From Clostridium sp. CCUG 7971 (lineage in GTDB: Bacteria > Bacillota > Clostridia > Peptostreptococcales > Peptostreptococcaceae), in the NCBI RefSeq assembly GCF_017590215.1, contig NZ_JAFFPK010000095.1:1-39787 (forward strand): a stretch of DNA of 39,787 nt, in the 5' to 3' direction. The notes beneath the pieces were generated by a model that was given only the letters and a program-made list of their open reading frames with translations, searched no databases and had not been told where the DNA came from. Shown here one piece after another: positions 24,391 through 32,595 of this stretch. Within the stretch, counting starts at the first letter, position 1. Every line of letters starts with the position of its first letter. The translations under genes were made by a program, and so were the position numbers.

Positions 24391-24750
24391 ATGGATGATA
24401 GTTTATATGATAATATGAAAAAGAAAAGTAAATTAAATATATTTAAAGATTATTTATCTTTCTTAAACAAATTAGATGAACTAAATAAAGATGAAAAGGA
24501 AATTTTAAATAGCTTTGGTTATGAATTTATAAATTTGGATAAGAAAAACTATATATCTTTAGAAAGAAAGAATCCAGTTAAGTTTTTATTAAAAAGTAGT
24601 AGCGAATTTTTTTATGAACATAATAACTATGTAAGTTTAAATGATGAATTAGAAAAATTCTTAAATAATAATGTATTTATAGAAAATGTTAAAGATACAA
24701 TAGATTTTAGAACTAAAGAATTTTATAAAAACAGATATGAAAAGAAATAA
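24391..24750 (+). CDS. C-terminal fragment of an unrecognised protein
   Basis: From the ATG at 24391 this gives 119 residues. The frame is open further left to 24313, but that part overlaps the reverse-strand remnant. There is no ribosome site. The content (FKDYLSFLNKLDELNKDEKE, GYEFINLDKKNYISLERKNP, FYEHNNYVSLNDELEKFL) looks like the regulatory C-terminal part of a larger cytoplasmic protein that lost its front. It ends 38 bases before the HIT gene. Confidence 0.4.
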   Translation: MDDSLYDNMKKKSKLNIFKDYLSFLNKLDELNKDEKEILNSFGYEFINLDKKNYISLERKNPVKFLLKSSSEFFYEHNNYVSLNDELEKFLNNNVFIENVKDTIDFRTKEFYKNRYEKK

Positions 24751-24788
24751 GGGACTAACGAAACGTTCGGTAGGATAAAGGAGAAATT

Positions 24789-25151
24789 ATGAACTGTATA
24801 TTTTGTGAGATGAATAATTACGTATTAGAAAATGAATTAGCTTATGCTATATATGATAAGTTTCCAGTAAATAAAGGACACATGCTTTTCATTCCTAAAA
24901 GACATGTAAAAGACTTCTTTGATATAACTAAAGAAGAAAGAGAAGCTATATTTGATTTAGTAGAAGAAGGCAAAAATCTACTAGATAGTAAATATAGTCC
25001 AGACGCTTATAACGTAGGTGTAAATTGTGGAGAATTTTCAGGACAAACAGTAATGCATGTTCATGTACACTTAATACCAAGATACATTGGAGATACAGAT
25101 GAACCTCAAGGTGGTGTAAGAGGGGTAATACCTGAGAGAATGAAATATTAG
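24789..25151 (+). CDS. HIT-family nucleotide-binding hydrolase
   Basis: This 120-residue histidine-triad protein has the active-site motif HVHVHLIPR with His90, His92 and His94, plus FPVNKGHMLFIPKRHVKDF (25-43), the usual N-terminal strand. Such enzymes hydrolyse nucleoside phosphoramidates or dinucleotides. The short CIFC start is common in bacterial members. AAGGAG lies before the ATG. A strong terminator follows, so it is a unit on its own or with the fragment upstream. A relic of a second HIT 3' end is at 28446-28506. Confidence 0.93.
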   Translation: MNCIFCEMNNYVLENELAYAIYDKFPVNKGHMLFIPKRHVKDFFDITKEEREAIFDLVEEGKNLLDSKYSPDAYNVGVNCGEFSGQTVMHVHVHLIPRYIGDTDEPQGGVRGVIPERMKY

Positions 25152-25173
25152 GCAATAAGGTCAACTACAATAT

Positions 25174-25220
25174 ATAAATAACCTCCTTTACTATTAAGTA
25201 TAAAGGAGGTTATTTATTAG
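25174..25220 (+). terminator. Terminator of the HIT gene
   Basis: A 17-bp perfect stem (25174-25190 with 25201-25217) around CTATTAAGTA. The sequence contains an AGGAGG only by chance. Confidence 0.85.
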
Positions 25221-25235
25221 CAATATAATAAAAAC

Positions 25236-25266
25236 TTGACCTAGAGTTAACTCTAAGTGGTATAGT
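25236..25266 (+). promoter_or_regulatory. MerR-type promoter of the ABC exporter
   Basis: TTGACC (25236-25241) and TATAGT (25261-25266) are 19 bp apart, too long for normal polymerase binding but the standard geometry for MerR-family activators. The spacer holds the dyad TAGAGTTAACTCTA, centred as in MerR, TipA and BmrR operators. No merR gene lies nearby, so the regulator would be encoded elsewhere. Confidence 0.8.
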
Positions 25267-25314
25267 TTAAATGATTAAAAATAGATAGAAGTTAAAGAAA
25301 ATTGGGAGGAAATA

Positions 25315-27033
25315 ATGAAAAAATTATGGAAGTACATTTTTAAATATAAACTTTTGTTTTTTACAAGAATACTCACCATATCTATGGCAGCCCTATCTGT
25401 CATAGCCTTTGATTTTATTATGGGATTTATAGTAGATATATTTGCAAGTGGAAGTAGTGAAAAGTTTGTATCTATTATTGTTATAAGTATTTTGCTTATA
25501 ATAATATTATTTTTAACTGAATATATAGACGGAAAAGTTATGTCATCTTATATAAAAAGCACAGTAAATTATATGAGAACTGATATTTTTAATAAAATAC
25601 TAAATAAAGATATGAAAGATTTCTCGCTAGACAATAGTGGTAAATACATATCGATTCTTTACAATGATATAAAAATAATAGAAGATAGTTTATTAAATAA
25701 TATCTTTCTTGTAATATCATCTTTTATATCTTTTATAATATCATTAGTTTTTTTATTTTCTATTAGTCCATACATAGTAATATTTATTGCTGTATTTGGA
25801 ACGCTTGGATTTGTAATACCAAATGCTTTATCTAAGAAACTAGTAATAGAAAAAAATAATTACTCACAAAATTTAGAAGAAATAACTTCAGTTACTAAGG
25901 ATTTATTTTCAGGATTTGAAGTAATAAAAGGGTTTAATATAGGAAGTAAGATTAATGAAATATTCAAAAACTCTTCTAATAATGTAGAAATGAGTAAGAG
26001 AAAGTGTTCTATACTTGAGGCTATAATAAGAGGATTCTCACTTTCTTTTAGCGTTACAATATATTTAGGTGTTTTAATATTAGGTGGATACCTAATGTAT
26101 AAAGGAGAGATAACTGTTGGTACGGCTATAATAATAATTCAATTAAGTACACATGTAGTAGGACCTGTTAAAGTAAGTATATCTTTAATCAATCAAATAA
26201 AATCAGTATCTCTTATCGCAGATAAAATTGATAATATAGTTAATGACTTAAATGAAGATGTTGAGAATGAAAAATTACCAATATTTGAAGAAAGTATTGA
26301 GGTTAATAATTTAAACTTTTCTTATACTGAAGATAGAAAAACTCTAAACAATATTAACTTAAAATTTGATAAAAATAAAAAGTATGCAATAGTAGGAGAG
26401 AGTGGATGTGGTAAAAGTACACTAATAAAGTTATTAATGAGATATTACAAAACTTATGATGGTGAGATATCAATAGATAACAAAAACATCCAAAATATAT
26501 TTAGTAATGATTTATATAAAAATATGTCTATGATTCAGCAAAATGTATTTATGTTTGATGATACTATAAAAGAAAATATTAAATTATTTGCAGGTTATAG
26601 TGATGATGAAGTTTTAAATATATGTAAAAGATCTGGTTTATCTAATTTAATAAAGCAACTTCCGAAAGGGATTGATTCTTTAGTTGGAGAAAATGGAAAT
26701 AAATTATCTGGAGGAGAAAAGCAAAGAATAGCTATTGCTCGTTCACTTATAAATAATACTAAGATATTAATTTTAGATGAATCAACTTCTGCACTAGATA
26801 ATGAAACTGCATATAATTTAGAAAACTCACTATTATCCATTGATGATTTGACGTTAATAGTAGTAACTCATAAGCTTATAAAAAATATTTTACTAAAATA
26901 TGATGAAATAATCGTTATGAAAGATGGCTCAGTTATAGAAAAAGGTTCATTTAAAGAACTAATTGACATGAAGGGGTATTTTTATAGTTTATATTATCTA
27001 CAAAGTGAAGAAGTAGATATATCAGATAAATAA
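25315..27033 (+). CDS. ABC exporter, fused permease and ATPase (MsbA/LmrA type)
   Basis: This 572-residue half-transporter works as a dimer in the membrane. Residues 1-300 hold six membrane helices. The nucleotide-binding domain has Walker A GESGCGKST (361-369), signature LSGGEKQR (464-471), Walker B ILILDEST (484-491) and switch His in VVTHK. GGGAGG lies before the ATG. No partner half-transporter is beside it, so it is probably a homodimer. The MerR-type promoter upstream suggests induction by a drug or toxic compound that it exports; the substrate is inferred. Confidence 0.92.
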   Translation: MKKLWKYIFKYKLLFFTRILTISMAALSVIAFDFIMGFIVDIFASGSSEKFVSIIVISILLIIILFLTEYIDGKVMSSYIKSTVNYMRTDIFNKILNKDMKDFSLDNSGKYISILYNDIKIIEDSLLNNIFLVISSFISFIISLVFLFSISPYIVIFIAVFGTLGFVIPNALSKKLVIEKNNYSQNLEEITSVTKDLFSGFEVIKGFNIGSKINEIFKNSSNNVEMSKRKCSILEAIIRGFSLSFSVTIYLGVLILGGYLMYKGEITVGTAIIIIQLSTHVVGPVKVSISLINQIKSVSLIADKIDNIVNDLNEDVENEKLPIFEESIEVNNLNFSYTEDRKTLNNINLKFDKNKKYAIVGESGCGKSTLIKLLMRYYKTYDGEISIDNKNIQNIFSNDLYKNMSMIQQNVFMFDDTIKENIKLFAGYSDDEVLNICKRSGLSNLIKQLPKGIDSLVGENGNKLSGGEKQRIAIARSLINNTKILILDESTSALDNETAYNLENSLLSIDDLTLIVVTHKLIKNILLKYDEIIVMKDGSVIEKGSFKELIDMKGYFYSLYYLQSEEVDISDK

Positions 27034-27357
27034 ATATATCTAAATAATTTATAAATGAGATACAACTTATATACTAAATAATTATAATTAGATGGAAGAA
27101 CGTTATATAAAACATTATTATAAAGTAAATTTTTAATATTTAAATTAGTTGAATAATCATTGTTAGAGTGTTAACATATACATTGTCTATATTAAACTTA
27201 TGGTAAATATTATAATTAAGGGTTGAATTTACTGAATAAAAATCAGCTTACTTTGAGCAATGGAATCTATGATTCATTCGAGACATTTAAAGTTTGTTAA
27301 GTATTTATTATAAAAGATTTAATATAACTAAAAACTAAAACAAAAGGGGAATAAGTA
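27034..27357. other. Intergenic region, 324 bp
   Basis: No gene or strong terminator is evident. A short open stretch at about 27230-27300 (LTLSNGIYDSFETFKVC, then stop) may be debris of a lost gene. The final 20 bases hold the ribosome site AAAGGGG of the next gene. Confidence 0.4.
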
Positions 27358-28329
27358 ATGAAAAGAAAAAACTTAAGGGGTGTAATTGGTTATAGTTTAG
27401 CTGTGTGCCTGATAACAATAAACTGCTCTTCATCATTTGTATTCGCACAAAAAGGTGTGAATACGGCACAGAGTCAGATAAGAATGGCAAGTACAGAAAA
27501 GGTGGAGTTAGATAATGGAATTGTATTGAATTCAAAAGAAATGGGACAAGGGGATGTAACCATTGTATTTGATACAGGTTATGGAAATACATTAGATAAT
27601 TTTACATATATGCAAGGGGAATTATCAAAGATAGCAAAAACGTTGACATATGATAGAGCAGGATTAGGCGAAAGTAGTGATACAGGAAATATGGCTCCTC
27701 TTAGTGATAATGAGAGAAAAACTCTTATAGATGGTGGAGTAATAGAATATAGTGAAGCTGATTTTGATGGTACTACTAAGACAGCAAAAGATAAGGCGGA
27801 AAATCTATATAAATTATTACAAGCTAAAAATCTTCCAGAACCATATATTTTAGTAACACATTCTTTAGGTGGCCATACTGCTATAGAGTTTGCAAAAATG
27901 CATAAAGAAAAAGTAGATGGTATAGTATTTATAGATTCAACTGGTAGAAGTGCTAATGGTGAAATGTATGATTTTTTCGAATCGTTTGTTCCAGGAATGG
28001 GAGACGAGCAATTATCTGTATATAATAAGCATGATGGAACATTAGATGAAGCTCTTATGGGTGAAAATCAAGTCAAAAATGATAAAAATGCACTAAGAGA
28101 CATACCTTTACTTTATTTAGAATGTGATCCTTATGCAATGGCTCAAGGAGCTATGGGTGATGCTTTTGCTGAATTGAAAACTAAACAAATAAGCGATTTA
28201 TTGTCAATGTCTGATGATACTAAGCATGTTCAAATAAAAGGAGCAACACATCAAGTACATATAGATAAACCAGAGGAAACATTAGCTAATGTAACAGAAT
28301 TTATAAATTATTGTATAGAAAAAAATTAA
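27358..28329 (+). CDS. Secreted alpha/beta hydrolase
   Basis: This 323-residue exported hydrolase has a signal peptide (residues 1-30, cleavage after FVFA). DTGYGNTLDNF forms the oxyanion region, TYDRAGLGESS matches the strand-4 motif of alpha/beta hydrolases, and the nucleophile elbow is THSLGG with Ser169. KGATHQVHIDKPEE near the C-terminus carries the catalytic His. The acid is probably in LYLECDPYA, less certain. AAAGGGG lies before the ATG. It follows the ABC exporter but has its own long leader; a very strong terminator ends it. Substrate unknown (ester, lipid or peptide). Confidence 0.88.
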   Translation: MKRKNLRGVIGYSLAVCLITINCSSSFVFAQKGVNTAQSQIRMASTEKVELDNGIVLNSKEMGQGDVTIVFDTGYGNTLDNFTYMQGELSKIAKTLTYDRAGLGESSDTGNMAPLSDNERKTLIDGGVIEYSEADFDGTTKTAKDKAENLYKLLQAKNLPEPYILVTHSLGGHTAIEFAKMHKEKVDGIVFIDSTGRSANGEMYDFFESFVPGMGDEQLSVYNKHDGTLDEALMGENQVKNDKNALRDIPLLYLECDPYAMAQGAMGDAFAELKTKQISDLLSMSDDTKHVQIKGATHQVHIDKPEETLANVTEFINYCIEKN

Positions 28330-28341
28330 ATTATTTGATAA

Positions 28342-28386
28342 AAATAGAGGTTTAGTATTATCAATACTAAACCTCTATTTTATTAT
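28342..28386 (+). terminator. Very strong terminator of the secreted hydrolase
   Basis: An 18-bp perfect stem (28342-28359 with 28363-28380) around ATC, then TTATTATTT. Confidence 0.95.
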
Positions 28387-28445
28387 TTCATGCTTTTATA
28401 TGACAGTATTTTAAATTATTTAGCTTATACTACTAAGATATATTA

Positions 28446-28506
28446 AAGACACAAATGCACCTAAAAGAGGAGTAAGCGGGGTAATACTTGAAAGAATGAA
28501 ATACTA
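28446..28506 (+). pseudogene. Vestigial 3' end of a second HIT gene
   Basis: The frame reads KDTNAPKRGVSGVILERMKY and stop, matching the intact HIT C-terminus GDTDEPQGGVRGVIPERMKY and stop at 25092-25151. No HIT motif or start remains upstream. Confidence 0.75.
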
Positions 28507-28574
28507 ATAATATACTCTAAATAAATACCAAAATATAGCACACTATAGTTTTGAAATAAAATAAGGGGGAAAAT

Positions 28575-29507
28575 ATGATAGAACAAATAAACACACAACT
28601 AAACAATGCAAAAAACGAAGTAGCTAAAAAATATGTATTAGAAAAGAAACTAAATGACCTAAAAAAAGAATTACATAAAAGCGAAGAAGAACTAAACAAA
28701 CTAGAAAATAACCTTAGAAGAGAAAAAAGAGATGTAGATAACCTAAAGACACTATCCTTATCAAACCTAGTGTCTACAGTAATGGGAAACAAAGCAGAAA
28801 AAATGGAAAAAGAAGAAAAAGAATACATAATGGCAAAAATTCAATATGATAGTTGCCAATCTAAAGTAAGCTCAATAAAATCTAACATAAATGATACAAT
28901 AAAAATACTAAGTAGCTTAGCAAAATATGAAGAAGAATATGCCAACTTACTAAAAACGAAAATAGAGCTAATCAATATCTATGGAGATGAAAATACTAAA
29001 AACAAAATAATAGACATAGAAGAAAAAATCGATAACTACCTAAAGGAAATCAAAGAAATAAATGAATCCATATCAGTTGGAAATAGCCTAATGGTAGAAA
29101 TAGCACAAGCTAAAAAACTATTAAACTCTGCAAAAAACTGGAGTACATTTGATATACTTGGTGGAGATTTATTAAGCTCTATGGCTAAGCATAGTAAAAT
29201 AGATGAAGCTCAAGCACATTTTTCTAGAATTTCAAATTTAACAAGATCTTTTAATAAAGAATTAAGAGATGTAAACATTAGTGGAGTTGGATTTTCATCT
29301 ACAACAAAAACTTTTGATATATTCTTTGATAATATATTTAGTGACCTTTCAGTAGATAAACATATCAATGAATCTTATGACAAGGTATGTAATCTAGAAA
29401 GAAATGTAGAAAGTATACTAAAAAAGCTAAAAAGTGATAAGGAAAAGTTAAATATTGAAGTTACTGTTACAAGAAATGAATATGATGAATTTATAAAAAA
29501 TATATAG
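28575..29507 (+). CDS. Cytoplasmic coiled-coil protein
   Basis: This 310-residue protein is nearly all alpha-helical. Residues 1-60 and 80-165 are heptad-rich coiled coils (KLNDLKKELHKSEEELNKL). A small less charged centre follows (NWSTFDILGGDLLSSMAKH, about 190-210), and the final coiled coil runs at about 265-300. There is no signal or membrane segment. Similar proteins of about 300 residues with an FDxxGG(D/G) centre occur in clostridia and bacilli without known function. GGGGGA lies before the ATG. The long ORF on the other strand is a composition shadow. Confidence 0.75.
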   Translation: MIEQINTQLNNAKNEVAKKYVLEKKLNDLKKELHKSEEELNKLENNLRREKRDVDNLKTLSLSNLVSTVMGNKAEKMEKEEKEYIMAKIQYDSCQSKVSSIKSNINDTIKILSSLAKYEEEYANLLKTKIELINIYGDENTKNKIIDIEEKIDNYLKEIKEINESISVGNSLMVEIAQAKKLLNSAKNWSTFDILGGDLLSSMAKHSKIDEAQAHFSRISNLTRSFNKELRDVNISGVGFSSTTKTFDIFFDNIFSDLSVDKHINESYDKVCNLERNVESILKKLKSDKEKLNIEVTVTRNEYDEFIKNI

Positions 29508-29590
29508 GGCTAGATAATACTTTATATAATAATGCAATAAAACTATGGATAAACTAATTGAGAATCAAAACACAAAAAGGAAGTGACACC

Positions 29591-29929
29591 ATGGATTTTA
29601 ACCTTCACCAAAGTGCAAAAGAACAAATAGATAAGCTACTAATACAAGAACAAAAACAAGAAAAAGCTTTCAGAATATGTATCCGTAGAGTCTCTGGTTG
29701 ACGTGGTCCCGTTTGGGATATAGCTCTGGATGAGCCTACAGATAAAGATGAAGTATTTGAATGTGATGGATACAAAATATTTATGAGAAAAGAAATGGCA
29801 CAAAAGATCAATAACGTTGAAATCTTTTACCAATACGGAATAAGTAAAAGTGGGTTTAGAGTTTTAACAGACATGATGTGGAAACTAGAATACAAATATG
29901 AAGATTGGGCAAAATCAAATTTTAACTAA
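29591..29929 (+). CDS. HesB-like selenoprotein (in-frame TGA = selenocysteine)
   Basis: This 112-residue HesB/IscA-like protein is interrupted only by TGA at 29699-29701 (codon 37). Both sides are in one frame and keep the family pattern: FRICIRRVSG, TGA, RGPVWDIALDEP, with the TGA at the position of the conserved Cys of the G-C-x-G loop that binds Fe-S clusters. A bacterial SECIS-like hairpin lies 25 bases after the TGA: TAGCTC, loop TGGAT with GG, GAGC-C-TA (29721-29738). A ribosome site, AAGGAAG, precedes the ATG, and the strongest terminator type follows. HesB-like selenoproteins are an established family. A plain nonsense mutation is the alternative, judged less likely. Confidence 0.85.
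29721..29738 (+). promoter_or_regulatory. Candidate bacterial SECIS element
   Basis: TAGCTC pairs with GAGCCTA (one bulged C) around TGGAT. The loop starts 25 bases after the TGA, inside the 16-37 base window known for bacterial SECIS, and has G residues in the loop as SelB recognition expects. An alternative hairpin (GGTCCC/GGGAT, loop GTTT) lies too near the TGA. Confidence 0.6.
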
Positions 29930-29984
29930 AAAATGGTAATCCCATTATCTAAGTAAATCTTAGATATGGGATTACCATTTTTAG
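29929..29984. terminator. Bidirectional terminator
   Basis: A 24-bp stem (one bulged T) pairs 29929-29953 with 29959-29982. It ends in T residues on both strands and serves the selenoprotein gene and the convergent GNAT gene. Confidence 0.9.
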
Positions 29985-29985
29985 A

Positions 29986-30378
29986 TTAAAAGTCATATCT
30001 ATATAAAAATACATTAAGATGAGTTTTTATATTATTAAGATACACATCTTTTTTATTAACTAATTTATATCCTTGACTATCATAAAATCCATAGTTACAT
30101 CTATCATAAGTATATAAATACAAAAATTTAACATCCATACTATTCATGTACTCATTTAAATATTTTACCAAAGTTTTTCCTACACCAAGACCTCTGCTTT
30201 CTTTACTTACAATAAATAAATTAATAGACCCTTGAAACTCATCTTCAACACCACCCAATATAAATCCAATAACTTTACCATACTTATAAAAGCATTGAGA
30301 TATTATCATAAGGTAGGAATCCTTATTCCAAAATATATAGATGAAAATAGTGGATATAGGTATTATACAATTGATCAA
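29986..30378 (-). pseudogene. GNAT acetyltransferase, 5'-truncated
   Basis: The reading frame carries the GNAT acetyl-CoA site: LFIVSKESRGLGVGKTLVKYL is motif A, and CNYGFYDSQGYKLVNK is motif B. The N-terminal substrate-binding helices are missing. The frame opens at a TTG with no ribosome site, in front of a stretch (INCIIPISTIFIYIFW) unlike the family. The gene lies between the selenoprotein terminator and the htpG promoter, where its front probably was lost. Confidence 0.65.
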
Positions 30379-30411
30379 TTTATTTCTATAGATATTATAA
30401 ATTAAAAAAAA

Positions 30412-30453
30412 TTAGCACTCAATACTTGACACTGCTAATAAAATGATTAAAAT
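30412..30453 (+). promoter_or_regulatory. htpG promoter overlapped by a CIRCE-like HrcA operator
   Basis: TTAGCACTC (30412-30420), nine bases, then CACTGCTAA (30430-30438). The CIRCE consensus is TTAGCACTC-N9-GAGTGCTAA; the left arm is perfect and the right arm matches 7 of 9. The -35 TTGACA (30426-30431) lies within it, and TAAAAT (30448-30453) follows after 16 bp. HrcA binding would block transcription until heat shock. Confidence 0.7.
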
Positions 30454-30500
30454 AATAAATATAGAAAAAATTTATAAAAATAAACTTAGGAGGAGATAAA

Positions 30501-32354
30501 ATGGAAAATAAAAGAGGTAATATATCAATACATACAGAAAACATATTCCCTATAATAAAGAAATGGTTATACTCTGACAAAGATATATTTTTAAGAGAGC
30601 TTATAAGTAATGGGTGCGATGCAATAAACAAGCATAAAAAATTAATTTCTTTAGGGGAAATATCAGACAATAAGGATAATGACTACAAAATAAATGTAAT
30701 TATAGATAAAGAAAATCAAACGCTTATATTTGAAGACAATGGTATCGGTATGACTGAGGAAGAAGTAGAAAAGTATATAAATCAAGTTGCTTTTTCTGGA
30801 GCTGAAGATTTTGTAAATAAGTACAAAGAAAAAATAAGTGAAGAAAATGATATAATAGGTCACTTCGGATTAGGTTTCTATTCAGCATTTATGGTATCTA
30901 AGAAAGTCCAAATTGATACATTATCATATAAAGAAAATGCAAAAGCTGTAAGATGGATAAGTGAAGGACAAACTGAATATGAAATAAGTCCTAGTGATAA
31001 TAAAACTACAAGAGGTACAACTATAACACTATACTTAGATGATGATAGTAAGGAATTTTTAGAAGAGTATACTGTAAGAAGTATAATTGATAAATACTGT
31101 TCATTCTTACCAGTTGATATATATCTAAAAGTTAGTGGGAAAGAAGAAGAGGATTTAAAACCTATAAATGATACAAAGCCTTTATGGACAAAATCACCAA
31201 AGGATTGTACAGATGAGGAATATAAAGAATTTTACAAAAAAGTATTTAAAACATTTGACGAACCATTATTCTGGATACACTTAAACGTAGATTATCCATT
31301 TAATTTAAAGGGTATATTATACTTCCCTAAATTAAAAAATGAGTTTGAGCTTATAGAAGGTAAAGTAAAATTATACAACAACCAAGTATTTGTTGCAGAT
31401 AATATAAAAGAAGTTATACCAGAGTTTTTATTACTGCTTAAAGGTGTAATAGACTGCCCAGACTTACCATTAAATGTATCAAGAAGCTTCTTACAAAATG
31501 ATAAAGATGTAAGTAAAATATCTAAGCATATAGTTAAGAAAGTTTCAGATAAATTAAAATCACTATACAAAAATGAAAAAGAAAACTATGAAAAATTCTG
31601 GGATGATATACAAGTATTTATAAAATTCGGATGCTTAAAAGATGAAGGGTTCTACGATAGAATAAAAGATATTATATTATTTAAAAATATTGATGATAAA
31701 TACTTAACACTTAATGAGTATTTAGAAAGCTGCAAAGAAAAACATGAAAACAAAGTATTTTATATAAGTGATGAAAATCAACAATCTCAATATATAAAAT
31801 TATTTAAAGATTATGGATTAGATGCAATAACTTTAGATACTAGCATAGATAATCACTTTATATCATTTATTGAATACAAAAATCCACAAGTTAAATTTAA
31901 AAGAATAGATGCAGATTTATCAGATGTATTAAAAGATAAAAATGAAGATGAAAATAAAGAAGACAAAACTGCTATAGAAAACTTATTTAAAGATTTAGTT
32001 AAAGATAAAGTAAAAAATTACTCAGTAGAGAGTTTAAAGAGTGAAGATACTACAGCTATAATATTAGTATCAGAAGAATCAAGAAGAATGGCTGAAATGA
32101 AATCACAATTTGCAGGAATGGATTTTGGGATGAATTTTGAAGAAGAAAAGACTTTAGTTATAAATAACAACAGCCCAATAGTTAAAAAGTTAGTTGACTT
32201 AAAAGATGATGAAAGTAAAAAAGAACAATTATCTTTAATATGTAATCAAATAGTAGATGTAGCATTACTTTCAAATAAAGAATTAGATTCAAAAGGATTA
32301 GATGAGTTTATAAAAAGAAACAATAAACTTATAAGTATGGTAATGGATCTATAA
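30501..32354 (+). CDS. htpG: Chaperone HtpG (bacterial Hsp90)
   Basis: This 617-residue ATP-dependent chaperone is cytoplasmic. The GHKL ATPase signatures are in place: FLRELISNGCDAINK (30-44, with the catalytic Glu33 and Mg-binding Asn37), FEDNGIGMT, and GHFGLGFYSAFMV lid/phosphate loop. The middle domain has the conserved LPLNVSRSFLQND segment. The C-terminal dimer domain runs to the end. Length agrees with the family (about 620). AGGAGG lies before the ATG. A CIRCE-like operator over its promoter suggests HrcA control. Confidence 0.97.
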   Translation: MENKRGNISIHTENIFPIIKKWLYSDKDIFLRELISNGCDAINKHKKLISLGEISDNKDNDYKINVIIDKENQTLIFEDNGIGMTEEEVEKYINQVAFSGAEDFVNKYKEKISEENDIIGHFGLGFYSAFMVSKKVQIDTLSYKENAKAVRWISEGQTEYEISPSDNKTTRGTTITLYLDDDSKEFLEEYTVRSIIDKYCSFLPVDIYLKVSGKEEEDLKPINDTKPLWTKSPKDCTDEEYKEFYKKVFKTFDEPLFWIHLNVDYPFNLKGILYFPKLKNEFELIEGKVKLYNNQVFVADNIKEVIPEFLLLLKGVIDCPDLPLNVSRSFLQNDKDVSKISKHIVKKVSDKLKSLYKNEKENYEKFWDDIQVFIKFGCLKDEGFYDRIKDIILFKNIDDKYLTLNEYLESCKEKHENKVFYISDENQQSQYIKLFKDYGLDAITLDTSIDNHFISFIEYKNPQVKFKRIDADLSDVLKDKNEDENKEDKTAIENLFKDLVKDKVKNYSVESLKSEDTTAIILVSEESRRMAEMKSQFAGMDFGMNFEEEKTLVINNNSPIVKKLVDLKDDESKKEQLSLICNQIVDVALLSNKELDSKGLDEFIKRNNKLISMVMDL

Positions 32355-32380
32355 AAATAAATATACTTAGAAAAATAAAG

Positions 32381-32418
32381 AGAGTGTACTACTTAAATGT
32401 AGTACACTCTTTTTTTAT
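32381..32418 (+). terminator. Terminator of htpG
   Basis: AGAGTGTACTAC pairs with GTAGTACACTCT around TTAAAT, followed by seven T residues. Confidence 0.95.
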
Positions 32419-32528
32419 TTTAAAATTAAATGTAAAAATATGGAAAAAAATGTAGAAAAATTACAAAATATACCATTTTAAAATAAAAATATTTTAATTT
32501 GGATAAAAAATAATAAAAAACGCAATTT

Positions 32529-32574
32529 TCGACAATATATCACAAAATAATTATGATATATTACTTAATGACTA
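32529..32574 (+). promoter_or_regulatory. Promoter with the same layout as at 11620
   Basis: TCGACA (32529-32534), a 22-bp spacer, TG-A-TATATT (32554-32562), then TAATGACTA (32566-32574). It matches the promoter before the YHYH surface protein gene. Confidence 0.5.
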
Positions 32575-32595
32575 AAATTGAGGGAGGTATTTGAT

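Noticed and set aside
28517-28828. 103-codon reverse ORF rich in Ser and Phe
   Set aside because: It is a mirror of the Lys/Glu-rich coiled-coil gene on the forward strand, a common composition artefact.
29591-29701. TGA at 29699 read as a nonsense mutation making a pseudogene
   Set aside because: Coding continues in frame without other damage, the TGA sits at the family's conserved Cys position, and a SECIS-like hairpin and strong ribosome site and terminator are intact. Not excluded, but less likely than selenocysteine.
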